Notes: a model not told the origin generated them from the sequence alone. A DNA stretch of 64,000 nt from Proteles cristata cristata (GCA_017311185.1 JAESUZ010003165.1:1019191-1083190), one strand, 5' to 3'; counted from the first letter of the stretch, positions 33,671 to 44,530 are shown. Translations and numbers: made by a program.

Positions 33671-34099
33671 AAGAGCTGCTTTTGCAACATCTCATAGGTT
33701 TTGGTATGTTTTGTTTTCATTTTCTTTAGTTTGGAGATATTTTTGAATTTCCTTTTTGATGTCTTCTTTGACCCACTGGTTGTTCAAGAGTATGTTGTTT
33801 AGTTTCCATATGTGTGTAAATCTCCTTGTTTCTCATAACCTTGACAGCCCATGTGGAGTACTGGCTAGAAATCAAGTACGATGTCCCCAATACAAGTTTG
33901 CTTGATGTTTTCTTTTAATTAGATTAGAGTTACTTTTTTTTTTTTTTTAAGGAATACCACAGGGGTGAAATGCCTTTTTTATCGCATCATATCAGAGCAT
34001 AAGACATCCATATGACATTAGTGGTGATGTTAACCTTTAGCACTTGGTTCTGGTAGTGTTTTCCAGGTTTCTCCAAGGTAAAAATATTATTCCTTATCT

Positions 34100-34225
34100 G
34101 TCATCGCCATTAACATGTAAGATCTATGAGAACAGAGATGCTGTGTGGTTTATTTACTGCGGTATCCCCAGTGACGAGAGAAGTGCACGGTCTTAGGTAC
34201 TCAATGAATATTTGTTGAGTCAAGA
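34100..34225 (+). mobile_element. L2 3' end, sense
   Basis: ATCTATGAGAACAGAGATGC and GTACTCAATGAATATTTGTTG are L2 terminal blocks. Confidence 0.7.
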
Positions 34226-34539
34226 AATGGAAGCATGACTTAGATGATCCTTAGCTTCGCATTCTATTCAACTCCTTTTAAAAAATTGTTTTGACCGTAT
34301 GTGTGACTAGAGAGTCATCTGTTTTGCTAACAGCAATTATATTAGGGCATTTCATTTATATGCATGAAATGTGGTACAGTGCCTGCCACCAGTTACCCAA
34401 AGTATATGGGCATTAGTATATATTGGTTGACATGTGGCTTGCTACACGTGACTTGCTTCTATTTTATTTTGGCTTGAAAAGCCAGCGCAAGATTATCTAG
34501 GCCAACTTTTCCAGGTTGGGAATTAGCATATTGCATTTG
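34226..34539. other. intergenic, nothing recognised
   Basis: No feature recognised. Confidence 0.5.
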
Positions 34540-34765
34540 AATGAGCTTAGGTTTTGGTACGACCTAGATTTTCAAATCTTATTCCTGCCACTTCTTAGAA
34601 TTGTGTTTCAGGGCAAGTTATCTAGCTTCTTTGAATTTCCTCATCTCTGCTATGGGAGTAATTGTTCTTTTCTTATAGGTTAGTATCAGGATTTAGTGAA
34701 GTCACGTGGCAAGTGCCTACTCAGTGCCAGGAATTTTGCTCAATAAACACTGATTTGCTTACCTT
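34540..34765 (+). repeat. MIR, sense, nearly full length
   Basis: From CTGCCACTTCTTAGAATTGT through TTTCCTCATCTCTGC to AGTGCCAGGAATTTTGCTCA. Confidence 0.78.
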
Positions 34766-34842
34766 TCCACAGTCTTCTGCAGCATATGGTTGAGTTCATT
34801 CTTCTGTCCTGTGACAGTCATTTTCTACAAAAGAACATCTTT

Positions 34843-35041
34843 TTTTGAATTTTGAATTTTTATTTATTATTTTATTCATTTTCGAGAGACACAGAGAGAT
34901 AGAGCATGAGCAAGGGAAGTGCAGAGAGAGAGGGAGACAGAATCTGAAGCAGACTCCAAGCGCCGAGCTGTCAGCACAGAGCCTAATGTGGGGCTTGAAC
35001 CCATGAACTGTGAGATCATGATCTGAGCCACCCAGGGGCCC
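34843..35041 (-). repeat. CAN-SINE with internal deletion
   Basis: Antisense head reads ATCTGAGCCACCCAGGGGCCCC; the A-box-distal part is deleted, joining GATCATGATCTGAG directly to the 5' end. Confidence 0.88.
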
Positions 35042-35053
35042 CAAAGTAACATG

Positions 35054-35276
35054 GTTTTTTTTTAAACATTTTTATTTATTTCTAGGAGAGAGAGAGAGAG
35101 ACAGCGTGAGCAGGGAAGGGTCAGAGAGAGAGGGAGACACAGAATCCGAAGCAGGGTCCGGGCTCTAAGCTGGCAGTCAGCACAGAGCCCGACGCGGGGC
35201 TCGAACTCACGAATTGCGAGATCATGACCTGAGCAAAAGTCGGACGTTTCACCGACTAAGCCACCCAGGCGCCCCC
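35054..35276 (-). repeat. tRNA-Lys SINE in tandem with the previous one
   Basis: Perfect duplication CAAAGTAACATG (35042-35053 and 35277-35288). Inserted 12 bp beyond the head of the older copy. Confidence 0.95.
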
Positions 35277-35288
35277 CAAAGTAACATG

Positions 35289-36545
35289 TTTTATCTGGAA
35301 GATCAGTGTAGACAATTCCAATTCATTAAAAAGCTGATGACTTAATAATTTGCTTAGAAATAGGCTGTGGCTTCTATTATAAAATTCATCTGGTGTATGC
35401 AGAAAGAATCACTATTACCTTCCTCTGGCAAGAAAGCTGATGGAACATAAATACTTTACAAATGTGCACAGCACGCTTTACCTTCATGCAATGCCTGCAC
35501 TTTGAAGAAATATCGTATGGGGCCCTGCAGTGGATGTGGCTCAACGTGAAATTTGTCACTTTCCAAGCCCTTGCAATACTGCCCCATTTCTTATACCCCT
35601 GCACCGCACATGCTTATTTGGTAATGTCAGTCTGCTTCTTATTTCAGTAGCTGAAGTGACATAGCCCTGTTTTAGAATTTGCCAGGTGATTGAAGGTGCC
35701 AGGCAGGCCTGTATTATCCCAGTAACGGCACCGATTCCTGGTGCTTAACGAAGAGAGGACTGTGAGCATTTAGCTTGAGGGTGATGTGTTCTGTGGGAAT
35801 ATATATTCTTGGCAAGTTGTTTATGACTCTTCTTCTTCCGTACAGCCGGAAGAGCAGAAGAACGTATTTCAAATTCCCATTGGCAAGGGATCACAGTTCT
35901 TTTATAAGGATTTGTAAAATTCCATCCCTTTGAATCCTGTCAACAATCTCTGGGTATCCTCCAGGCTTTCTTTCATAAAGCCTTCAACACACAGAGCTGA
36001 GTGGACTGGGCGGGGAAAATACAAGGAAGAGTGTGTGCTTGTGAGTGTGTGCGTGTGTATTTATCTGAGGCTTCTTGATTGAAGTGCCAATATATGTTGC
36101 TTTCTGCTTTGAATTTACTGCAGTAACAAATTGGAAGCGTCCTCCTGCCTGGTGACGTATAGCAGGCGAGCCTCACCGTTTGTTTAGTGGAGTCAGCTTA
36201 ATGTAGGTCAGCACTCAGGTCTTCCTTTTGGTTCATTTTTTGTTCCCTTCTTCGGGGTGTTTCATCAGCTGTTGAGTCTAGAGGGAAGACATTTCCCTGG
36301 AGCTGTGATCGTTCTCCTTGTGGAGAGAGAAAGGGATCATGTTCAGCCTTTAGGGACAATAGGTGTGGTGGAATTTGCACGTTTCATTGTTTGAAAGTGT
36401 GTGCATTTTCAATTTGCCACTTCTTTTGGAAAGCATGAATCACCAAAGAAGGGTGAGACAGTTTTCACTTCTTCCCAAATTATCAGATAAAGGATATTGG
36501 AGATTGTCTAACCATGCAAATTGCTTTGTGGTCTGCAGGTTCTTA
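35289..36545. other. repeat-free intergenic stretch
   Basis: More than 1.2 kb with no SINE, LINE, LTR or DNA element that I recognise, and no coding signal. A short GTGTGT run lies at 36.03-36.06 kb. Possible conserved noncoding DNA. Confidence 0.5.
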
Positions 36546-36556
36546 AAAGCACTTCA

Positions 36557-36886
36557 GTGTAGCAACACGGATGGACCTTGAGGGTGTTATGCTGAGCGAA
36601 ATAAGTCAGGCAGAGAAGGACAGATACCATATATTTGCACATATAGGAGGATTAGGAGGAACTTAACGGAGGACCGTGGGGGAGAAGAAGGGGGGAAATA
36701 GTGGGGGAGAGGAAGGGAGGCAAACCATGAGAGACTCTTGAATGCTGAGAACAAACTGAGGACTGATGGGTGTGGGGGGGAGGGGGAGGGAGGTGATGGG
36801 CATGGAGGAGGGCACCTGTGGGGATGAGCACTGCGTGTTATATGGAAACCAACTTGACAATAAAGTATTTAAAAAATAAATAAGAG
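36557..36886 (+). mobile_element. 5'-truncated carnivoran L1, sense
   Basis: About 330 bp of L1 3' end: GATGGACCTTGAGGGTGTTA, GAAATAAGTCAGGCAGAGAA, AACCAACTTGACAATAAAGT. Perfect 11-bp duplication AAAGCACTTCA (36546-36556 and 36887-36897). Confidence 0.94.
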
Positions 36887-37233
36887 AAAGCACTTCATAA
36901 TTGCTCTTAGAATTTGGCATGACCTGAAGTTTTTGAGGTTTAGGAGCAAATGGCATAAAAGCAATAGTCATCTTACCAGGAGAAAAGACCTCAGTGATTT
37001 TTTTAATTTTTTATGGGTTGATTCAGATTCCAGTTTCTTTGGGCCTGTAAACCAGGATTCTGGGAAGAAATGAACTGGCTGGTAAGCACAGTCAAACAGG
37101 CATGATTTCCCCATGACCCCCGTGATGATTAATTTTATGTGTCAACTTGATTGGGCTAAGGGATACTCAGGTAGCTGGTAAAACATTATTTCTGGATGTA
37201 TCTGTGAGGGTATCTCAGGAAGAGATGAGATTT

Positions 37234-37441
37234 AAAAAAAAAAAAAAAGTTTATTCTGAGAGAGAGTGAGCAAGCAGGGTGGGGCAGAGAGAGAGGGAAA
37301 GAGAGAATTCCAAGCAGAAATTCAAGCCTTGTGCTGTCAGTGCAGAGCCTGACGTGGGGCTTGATCCCACAACCCTGGGATCAGCACCTGAGTTGAAATC
37401 AAGAGTCAAATGTTCAACAGACTGAGGCACGCCAGCTCCCC
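37234..37441 (-). repeat. CAN-SINE, diverged
   Basis: Perfect 17-bp duplication AGGAAGAGATGAGATTT (37217-37233; 37442-37458), surprising for a body this diverged (head GAGGCACGCCAGCTCCCC). Confidence 0.92.
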
Positions 37442-37776
37442 AGGAAGAGATGAGATTTTGAATCAGTAGACTGATTTATGAGAATTGCCCTCACCAATGC
37501 GGGTGAGCATCATCCAAACGACCGAGGGCCTGAATAAAACAGAGAGGCAGAGCAAGGGTAAATTTGTAAATTTGCTTTCTGCTTGAGCTGAGATGTTCAT
37601 CTTCTCCTTCCATCAGATATTGGTGCTCCTGAGCTTTTGAACTCAGTCTGGGACACATGCCATTGTTCCCCTGAGACTCAGGCCTTTGGATCTGGACTGA
37701 ATTACGTTCCCCACTCTCCTACTCACGTGACAACTTGGCCTGCACAATCAGGTTAGCCAATTCCTACAATATGTCC

Positions 37777-37830
37777 CTTCTTCTTCTTCTTCTTCTTCTT
37801 CTTCTTCTTCTTCTTCTTCTTCTTCTTCTT
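37777..37830 (+). repeat. (CTT)18 microsatellite, i.e. (GAA)18 on the minus strand
   Basis: Eighteen uninterrupted CTT units. It lies at the 3' (tail) side of the antisense SINE 37838-38055, so it probably grew from that A-rich tail. Confidence 0.97.
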
Positions 37831-37837
37831 CTCTATT

Positions 37838-38055
37838 TTTTTTTTAACTTTTTTAAATGTTTATTTATTTTTGAGAGAGAAACAGAGTGTGAGTGGGGAG
37901 GGGCAGAGAGACAGGGAGACACAGAATCTGAAACAGGCTCCAGGCTCTGAGGTTTCAGGACACAGCCTGATGTGGAGCTCGGACCCTCGAACCGTGAGAT
38001 CATAACCTGAAGCCAAAGTTAGATGCTTAACCGACTGGGCCACCCAGGCACCCCC
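37838..38055 (-). repeat. tRNA-Lys SINE
   Basis: Antisense head GGGCCACCCAGGCACCCC; T-rich tail directly beside the CTT tract. A (CT)n run follows at 38073-38094. Confidence 0.9.
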
Positions 38056-38071
38056 AATAAATCTCTTCTTA

Positions 38072-38102
<31 letters not shown>

Positions 38103-38145
38103 TTCTTATTGGTTCTGTTTCTCTGGAGAACCCAGACTAATACAC

Positions 38146-38884
38146 GCCCCTTGTATAGAAAGAAACAGATCTTTTACTTCGGATTTTGCACACGTTCACT
38201 TAGTGATTATTCTCTTGAGGCTGGTAAGTTTCATATAGCACGTTTGAGATTGATTGACTCATTCATGAAGCCATTCTGTGAATACAAAGAGATAAACACC
38301 AAGCCAGGTTGTGAGTACAAAGATAATTCAACAGTGGACCACAACAGATCTCTCTGACTTGACTTCAAGCTCCTTGTCAGCCAACGGTTTATAGTTTAGC
38401 AGGGAAAATAAACGATGAACATCAGAAAACCCTAATATAAGATAGAGAGTGAAATGTCATTAAAGCATATAAATAAAGAGAGATAGAGATTGATTGTTCC
38501 AAAGTAGGAAAAGATCACATTTGGTGGAGAGATGTGGTAAGACTTTAGGAAGGCGTTTGAGCTGGACTTCACATTTATAGGAAAAGAAGACAACAAACAT
38601 TCTAGGTGGTCAGGCACAGACATGGAAAGGCTCAGGACATACAACACAGACATTTCTTGTGGTGGTGAGCAGGGCAGATGAGAAGAGAAACGGACAGTTT
38701 TGTAGTTTAGTGCTTGTTTTGGATTTACGATTCATGGATTTCTCGGAGTGCTTCTGGGATCCAGGGAACAGAGTTAAGGATAGGTAGCACGTGGGGTGCA
38801 GCGGTTGGGGTAGGGGGTCTGGGACCGTGTGGTGTTTCTGACACCACTTCCGACAACAGCGTTTTTCCTCACCGCTTCTCCAAT
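38146..38884. other. intergenic, nothing recognised
   Basis: No gene or named repeat supported. Confidence 0.5.
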
Positions 38885-39580
38885 GCTCCGACACAACTGG
38901 GTATCCAATTCAGTGCAGTCCGGATACCACCTACCTGGAGTTAGTGTCAGACCCTACAAATGAAAGGGCCCAGTTCTACGAGACTGTCCCTACTAAAGAT
39001 GCCAGCTGCAAGTGAGGCACTCAGGCGACGCACACTTCTGCCTGGCCGGCTACATATTTGAAGATTCCTATGACCCCCCCACCAAGTTGGATAATTTATT
39101 AGACGACTCACAGAACTCAGGAAGATGCTCTACTTACGATTACATTTGATGATAAAGGGCACAACTCAGGAAGACCAAATGGAAGAGATGCACGTGGCAA
39201 AGTATGGGACGAGGCATGCGGAGCTTCCACGCCCTCCCCCAGCGCCTCAGCACACTGGTGTGTTTACCCTGAGCTCTCTGAACCCTGTCAGTTAAGGGTT
39301 TTTATGGAAGTTTCATTACATAGGCACAGTTGATGAGCTCGTTGGCTAAGGGTGATTGAACTTAATCTTCAGCCCTTTTCTCCTCCCTGGAGGTTGGGGG
39401 GTGAAGTTGAAAGTTCTAACCCTCTGATCACGTGCTTGGTTTTCCTAGGGTCCAGCTCCCACCACGAGCCACCTCACGAACATACAAAAGACAGTAAATT
39501 CCAAGGATTTTAGGAGCTCTGTGCTGGGAATCAGGGATACAGACCAAATATTTATTATATTTTAATCATACTACAGAGGC
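38885..39580 (-). mobile_element. ERVL-type LTR, antisense (copy 1 of 2)
   Basis: Landmarks: GACGACTCACAGAACTCAGG, GGAAGAGATGCACGTGGCAA, GGGTTTTTATGGAAGTTTCA, GGATTTTAGGAGCTCTGTGC. Aligns block by block with 51822-52540. Solo LTR of an ancient endogenous retrovirus-like element, no genes. Confidence 0.7.
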
Positions 39581-40288
39581 AGAAACCATTTACGTCACGA
39601 CTTGCCGCGGAGGACAGTGCCTCGGGCAGGCCTGGGCGAGGGAGGTGAAGGCAGCATGGAGCTCAGGTCTGAGGTAACAACGGGTAAGGCGGCTTGGATC
39701 CGGGCTGAGTGCGCTGCGGCTCTCCTGGGGGGGATGAGGCTTGTGCCGAGGCTGCGTGAGGCAGGGCAGGGGTGACGAGACCTTGCTAAAGACTGTTTCA
39801 CAATGTGCAGTACTGTTGGCCCTGTCTCGGGATCTCTGGCTCTAACTTAAGGTCATTTGGAGAGAACACGGCTTTACCTTACACTTCTAGATTGTTCTTT
39901 TCAACAGAAAATTCCTGTTACTGGAGTAATGCACTCATAGAGAAAGGGAACTGGTTCCAATTTACTGTCAGTTCTGTATAATCATCCAGGGCAATCCCTT
40001 TCTCTGCCCGGCTGTTTGTTAACAATCAAAGAGTAAATATCTGTGTAGAAAGATCTGAAGAGCATGTTGACAAGCCGGCTTGGATCATTTAAATTATTCA
40101 CACTTCTCTGTGGCAGAAGAAACTTTGCAGGCAAGGACGTAGCTGAATGGCCCTAACAGTGGAACAAAGAGAGCAACTCAGGATTCCACAAAAACTGAAG
40201 GCTGACTTTTTCCTTTCCTTCCTCCAGATGGCTAAGAGGTCGGTCCACGTCACATCCTTGAATGCTCCAACAAATCCATCTTAGAATT
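39581..40288. other. intergenic, nothing recognised
   Basis: GC-richer at 39.60-39.79 kb with no supportable gene. Confidence 0.5.
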
Positions 40289-40657
40289 TGTCCTAGTCTG
40301 TTTGGGCTGCTGTAACAAAACACCGCAGACTGGGTGGCTTATACACCATGGGAATTTCCGTCTCACAGTTCTGGAGACGGGAAGTTCAAGATCAGGGTGC
40401 CAGCCTGCTCAGGTTCTGATGGAAGGCCCTCTTCTGGCTTGCAGACTGGCAACTTCTCATTATGTTCTCACATGGCACAAGGTGGGCAAGCAGCTCTCGG
40501 GGACTTCTTTATTAGAGGCACTAATTCCACTAGTGAGGGCTCCGCCTTCATGACCTAATCACCCCCTGAAGTCCCCACCTCCTACAACTGTCACATTGGG
40601 TGTTAGAATTTCAGCATACGAATTTGGGGGGACATGTCTATTTAAACCATAGCAGAA
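40289..40657 (-). mobile_element. MLT1-like ERVL-MaLR LTR, antisense
   Basis: TCCTAGTCTGTTTGGGCTGC, CGCAGACTGGGTGGCTTATA, CAGTTCTGGAGACGGGAAGT, ATGACCTAATCACCCCCTGA, AACCATAGCA: complete antisense LTR order, less decayed than the 4.6 kb copy. Confidence 0.85.
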
Positions 40658-40703
40658 TCTATTTTGCAAAGACACCCTAACACCTTGAAAGATACAGAGC
40701 TTG

Positions 40704-40919
40704 GGGTCCCCTGGGTGGCTCAGTTAGTTGAGCATCTGACTCTTGAGTTAGATGATGTTAGATGTTCATGATCCCTGGATTGTGGGATCGAGCCCCACAT
40801 GGGGCTCTGTGCTGAGCATGGATCTAACTCGGGATTCTCCCTCTGTCTTCCTCTGCCCCTCTCCCCTAGTCGCGCCCTCTGTCTTTCTCTAAAATTAAAA
40901 GAAGCAAAAAGAAAAAAAG
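40704..40919 (+). repeat. CAN-SINE, older subtype
   Basis: Head GGGGTCCCCTGGGTGGCTCAG. Flanks AAAGATACAGAGCTTG / AAAGACGCAGAGCCTG. A-box region carries an extra TTAGATGATGTTAGATG stutter. Confidence 0.88.
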
Positions 40920-41009
40920 AAAGACGCAGAGCCTGACTAGGAGCATGCTTCCAGAGTAGCATAGCAAGAATGCCCAAAAGGGAGAAAAGAGCTAGCATTT
41001 CGAGAGCAC

Positions 41010-41180
41010 TCCCCATATGCTGGGCCCCATGCTGGCTGTTTCTCCTGCATGATCTCTTAATTCTCCCAGCGGCTCTGTGAGGTCGGCTTTACCCACTTCT
41101 ATCTACAGATAAGGAAGCTGAGGTTCAGAGAAGTTAAATAACTTGTCTACGTTCATTTTACTTGCCTAAGGTCAATGTGG
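41010..41180 (-). repeat. MIR, antisense
   Basis: ATGCTGGGCCCCATGCTGGC, then GGCTCTGTGAGGTCGG, then AAGGAAGCTGAGGTTCAGAG and AATAACTTGTCTACGTTC. Confidence 0.78.
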
Positions 41181-41445
41181 TAGTCCATTTGACTCCACAC
41201 CTAATGGAATAGTTGTGCAAACTTAAGTTCCAGAGACTGATTTTAGAGTTAGGAGTAATCTTGTAGTAAATAGACAACTATATTGAATAGACTTAGACTT
41301 GTTTTTAGGGATTACCCACTCCCACACCCCTACCAGGCGGTCTTCTGGTTTTGGCTTTACTTCCAGTCAAGGCAAAGCCCAAAGGGTCAGCAAGTTGAGG
41401 ACCGATTCCAAAGTCCGCCTGCAAGAGTAGAATGATCAGGAAGGG

Positions 41446-41470
41446 AGAAAAGTGGGGCGCCCACTTTTCT
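41446..41470. repeat. perfect 11-bp inverted repeat at the SINE 5' junction
   Basis: AGAAAAGTGGG (41446-41456) and CCCACTTTTCT (41460-41470) with a 3-nt GCG spacer. The left arm is flank plus the first three G of the SINE. Confidence 0.97.
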
Positions 41471-41713
41471 CAGCCGGTTGAGCGTCAGCCGGTTGAGCGT
41501 CAGCCGGTTGAGCGTCCGACTTTTGCTCAGGTCATGATCTCGCGGTTCGTGGGTTCGAGCCCCGCGTCGGGCTCTGTGCTGACTGCCAGCTCAGAGCCTG
41601 GAGCCTGTTTCAGTCTGTGACTCCCTCTCTCTGACCCTCCCTTGCTCATGCCGTCTCTCTCTCTCTCTCCTAGGAATAAATAAAACATTTTTTAAAAAAA
41701 AGAAAAAAAAAAG
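41454..41713 (+). repeat. tRNA-Lys SINE with a rearranged head (foldback plus 3 x 15 bp)
   Basis: Target duplication AAGGGAGAAAAGT (41441-41453; again at 41715-41727). The first 8 bp GGGGCGCC are normal, but the TGGGTGG that should follow is replaced by CACTTTTCT. Next come three exact copies of CAGCCGGTTGAGCGT (41471-41515). The rest, from TCCGACTTTTGCTCAGG onward, is near consensus with an A-rich tail. Confidence 0.95.
41471..41515 (+). repeat. 3 x 15 bp tandem repeat in the SINE tRNA head
   Basis: Exact units at 41471-41485, 41486-41500 and 41501-41515. Other copies in the window have one. Confidence 0.98.
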
Positions 41714-41897
41714 AAAGGGAGAAAAGTATGAAAAGAGGATTAATGGAAAGAGAAGGGCTAATCTTGTGAGAAATTTAGAACATTGTATCTCTGCAATAAT
41801 TAATGTGGCTCAAGAATAGACTCATAGATGAATGCAGGGGAATATATTTTTCTAGAAGCAAACTCTAAAAGTTAATACACAATAAAAGAAGCATTTT

Positions 41898-42116
41898 GGG
41901 GTGCTGGGTGGCTCAGTCAGTTAAGCTTCTGATTTTGCCTCAGGTAATGATCACACAGTTCGTTGGTTTGAGCCCCTCGTAGGGCTCTGCTGACAGCTCA
42001 GAGCCTGGAGCCTGCTTCAGATTCTGTGTCTCCTTCTTTCTCTGCCCCTTCCCCATTCATGCTCTGTTTCTCTCTGTCCCCAAAATAAATAAACACTACA
42101 AAAAAATTTTTTTAAA
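41898..42116 (+). repeat. tRNA-Lys SINE, moderately diverged
   Basis: Head GGGGTGCTGGGTGGCTCAGT, CT tract, AAAATAAATAAACACTAC tail. No clear target duplication. Confidence 0.88.
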
Positions 42117-42119
42117 TGA

Positions 42120-42780
42120 AGAATTTCAAGTCACTGAGAAAAATTTAGATAGCTATATAGAAAAATTAATGCAGATCATGACTTTATGTCATGCCCAAAT
42201 AAATTCCAGGTGCATTAGTGCATTGTGTTTTAAAGAAGTGAAAATGCTAGAAGAAAATTAAGATTAATATTTATCTGATTTCTGAATGAGAAAGGGTATT
42301 TGAAGCATAAACTCCATAGGAGAAATCACGAAAGAAAAGATGGATAGATTTGACTATATACAAATATATGTAAAAAATATAAGCAAAGATTTAAAATAAT
42401 TGATAATTTGGGGAAATGTTTACAAGAAATATGACTAAGAGTGAATATCTTTAAAATATAATATGTTCACTCAAGTCAATATGGAACAATGTTAATGCCC
42501 TAAATCTAAAATGAGCCAAATGTATGAAGACATAGATTACTTGAAGAGAATTTACAAGTGACTTGTTAACACATATTTAAGAAGTTCATCGTCACTAGTA
42601 ATCAAATCAAAGGCAATGAAAAATTTTACTTAATCATTGAGAATTATCCGAAGATTTAAACTTGGTGTGGGAAAATGTATGCTCACATACTACTGGTAGA
42701 GAGCAATTTTTAGGCCTATCTCTGACATTTGGGAGCCCAAGGAGAAAATATGGATGGAAGCCCATATGCTACTTATCTAA
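42120..42780 (+). mobile_element. decayed L1M fragment, sense
   Basis: A-rich plus strand with L1-like blocks GATAGATTTGACTATATACA and GTCACTAGTAATCAAATCAA. No intact frame. Confidence 0.55.
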
Positions 42781-42793
42781 ATATTTAAATATA

Positions 42794-43013
42794 GGGCGCC
42801 TGGGTGGCTCAGTCCGTTAAGCGTCCGACTTTGGCTCAGGTCATGATCTCATGGTTCGTGGGTTTGAGGCCTGCGTCAGGCTCTGTGCTGACAGCTAACT
42901 CAGAGCGTGGAGCCTGCTTCAGATTCTGTCTCTCTCTCTCTCTCTCTCTCTGGCCTTCCCTTGCTCACACTGTCTCTGTCTCTCTCTCTCAGAAATAAAT
43001 AAAACATTAAAAA
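42794..43013 (+). repeat. tRNA-Lys SINE in the L1M fragment
   Basis: Flanks ATTTAAATATA / ATTTAAATATG. Near-consensus head GGGCGCCTGGGTGGCTCAGT. Confidence 0.94.
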
Positions 43014-43857
43014 AAATTTAAATATGTAATTGAATTCAAAGGATATACATTTGAAAATATCCCCATTACACATGTAAATTAAGCTCAACGTAAGAAATGG
43101 AAAATTAGAGTTACATATTATATATGTTTTTAAGTTATTTTTCATCTAAAATACTCAGAATTACTTTAAATTTTAAAGGAAAATGAAAGTTATAAATAAT
43201 GACTATCAGAATTTTAGATAAGAATTATTTAAATAAATTTTAGTTTAGTTTTAAATATTTAATTAAATATTAGCAAATGTTCTTATAGATGTAAAGCTAT
43301 TTGAAATTGTTTAATATCAATGTTGATGAAATCGCTAACATAAAGAATTGTTATCATGCATTATGCATGTTATATCTTTACCTCCATAAACTCAAATTTA
43401 AGAGTAATATAAGTTGGTTAATATTGCAAAGTGTTCCTCTTCGTACTGCAAAGAGGACACCAATTCCTGAATATGTTAGGAGCTATACATCTAGAATGAA
43501 GGAAAATTGGAAAGTAAGCACACAGTACTACTAGCAAATGGTACTTTCTTTTCTAAGAAGCTACTGCATTTATGCTGACAGGAAGGGTTTGTCAGGTTAA
43601 TTTGTCTTTCTCTTACCTATGTGCTTCTACCTCTCCAGAGAAGTGTCCATCTCTGACGTGGCAGTGGCATAACTCATAAATCTCACAGGTATTCAGATGT
43701 AGTTACTTTGCGTTTTAAGGACATCTGGCGAGAGAGCTGAGGCTGTGTGTCCCTGGAGCCTGTGTAGCCTTATTCATGAAAGTGGGTGTTTAGGGTTATG
43801 GCTAATGTTGTTCCCCGGATCCTGATTGATTCTGGCACTCATTTATTCTTTAGTAAA

Positions 43858-43861
<4 letters not shown>
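43014..43861. other. AT-rich intergenic, nothing recognised
   Basis: No gene or confident repeat. Confidence 0.5.

Positions 43862-43931
<70 letters not shown>
43862..43931 (+). repeat. compound (GT)17(AG)17 microsatellite
   Basis: An uninterrupted GT tract (43862-43895) switches directly to AG (43897-43930). Confidence 0.97.
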
Positions 43932-43933
<2 letters not shown>

Positions 43934-44089
43934 GGTGGCCTTCTGATGTGTGGGCTTGTTATCTGGGTTCAGAGGCAGTGAGTACAATATACATCAAAAG
44001 CCTTGGAACTCTGAAGACACTCCATTACATCTTTGTTAGGCTAAGTTAGGGCTGGACAAAGGAATTCTATAGGTTTTAACTCAGTGATT

Positions 44090-44428
44090 CCGTTAAAAAA
44101 AAAAAAAAACTACCCTAAATAAGTGAGCAAATACTGGAAACTGGGCAAAGATTTGTATACCAAGTTGCTTATTGTGACATTAATTAAAATGTTCAAGAAG
44201 AGGAGAAAAGCTAGGTACATTGTGATATCTCTGTCATGGCATACAGTGCTAGAACTTTATAAACGCATGGGAATTACTTATGGCGTAACGTTAAATGACA
44301 ATGTGAATTATATAAACTATGATCTCAGTTAAGAGAACCATATACATAGAAGCAAAGATAGGAAGGAAAGGCATCAACATTTTAATAGTGCTTATGTCTC
44401 TGAGCTGTAAGAGAATGGTTAATTTATC
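44090..44428 (+). mobile_element. old L1 3' fragment, sense
   Basis: GCTTATTGTGACATTAATTA, AATGTTCAAGAAGAGG, GGCATACAGTGCTAGAACTT and AGTGCTTATGTCTCTGAGCT roughly keep an L1 3' order. Confidence 0.5.
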
Positions 44429-44429
44429 T

Positions 44430-44530
44430 TCTTTTTTTAAAAGTAGGCTCCATGCCCAGTGTAGGGCTTGAACTCATGACCCTGAGATCAAGAGTTGCAC
44501 ACTCTACCGATGGAGCCAGCCACTGGCCCC
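44430..44530 (-). repeat. short, older-type CAN-SINE
   Basis: GTAGGGCTTGAACTCATGAC then GGAGCCAGCCACTGGCCCC; flanks GTTAATTTATCTT / ATTAATTTATCTT. Confidence 0.82.

Larger units (their letters stand above)
28639..34000 (-). mobile_element. large old L1M-type element, antisense, with many later insertions
   Basis: Antisense landmarks run from the 3' UTR (TTTTAAGTTCACGCCAAAAT; CTCTTGGTGTTGCACATTAT) through CTCCCAGTCTGTGGC, CAGCACCATTTGTTAAAAAG and GTTCCATTGACCTATTTGTC to ORF2 blocks (AAACCACTGGGTCCTGAACT; CCACTGGTTGTTCAAGAGTA). Host of the nested L1 at 29.8-30.9 kb, several SINEs and a short L1 at 33.5 kb. All reading frames are broken. Borders are approximate. Confidence 0.8.
37122..38145 (+). 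mobile_element. ERVL/MaLR-like LTR, sense, split by two SINEs and a microsatellite
   Basis: 5' end TGATGATTAATTTTATGTGT, then AACTTGATTGGGC. 3' end AATAAATCTCTTC, then TTGGTTCTGTTTCTCTGGAG and CCAGACTAATACA. TG...CA ends fit an LTR. Family name not assigned. No internal viral genes seen. Confidence 0.6.

Noticed and set aside
37781..37830. CRISPR-like regular repeats
   Set aside because: All regular repeats are microsatellites or dispersed SINEs. There are no spaced direct repeats with unique spacers, and the host is a mammal.
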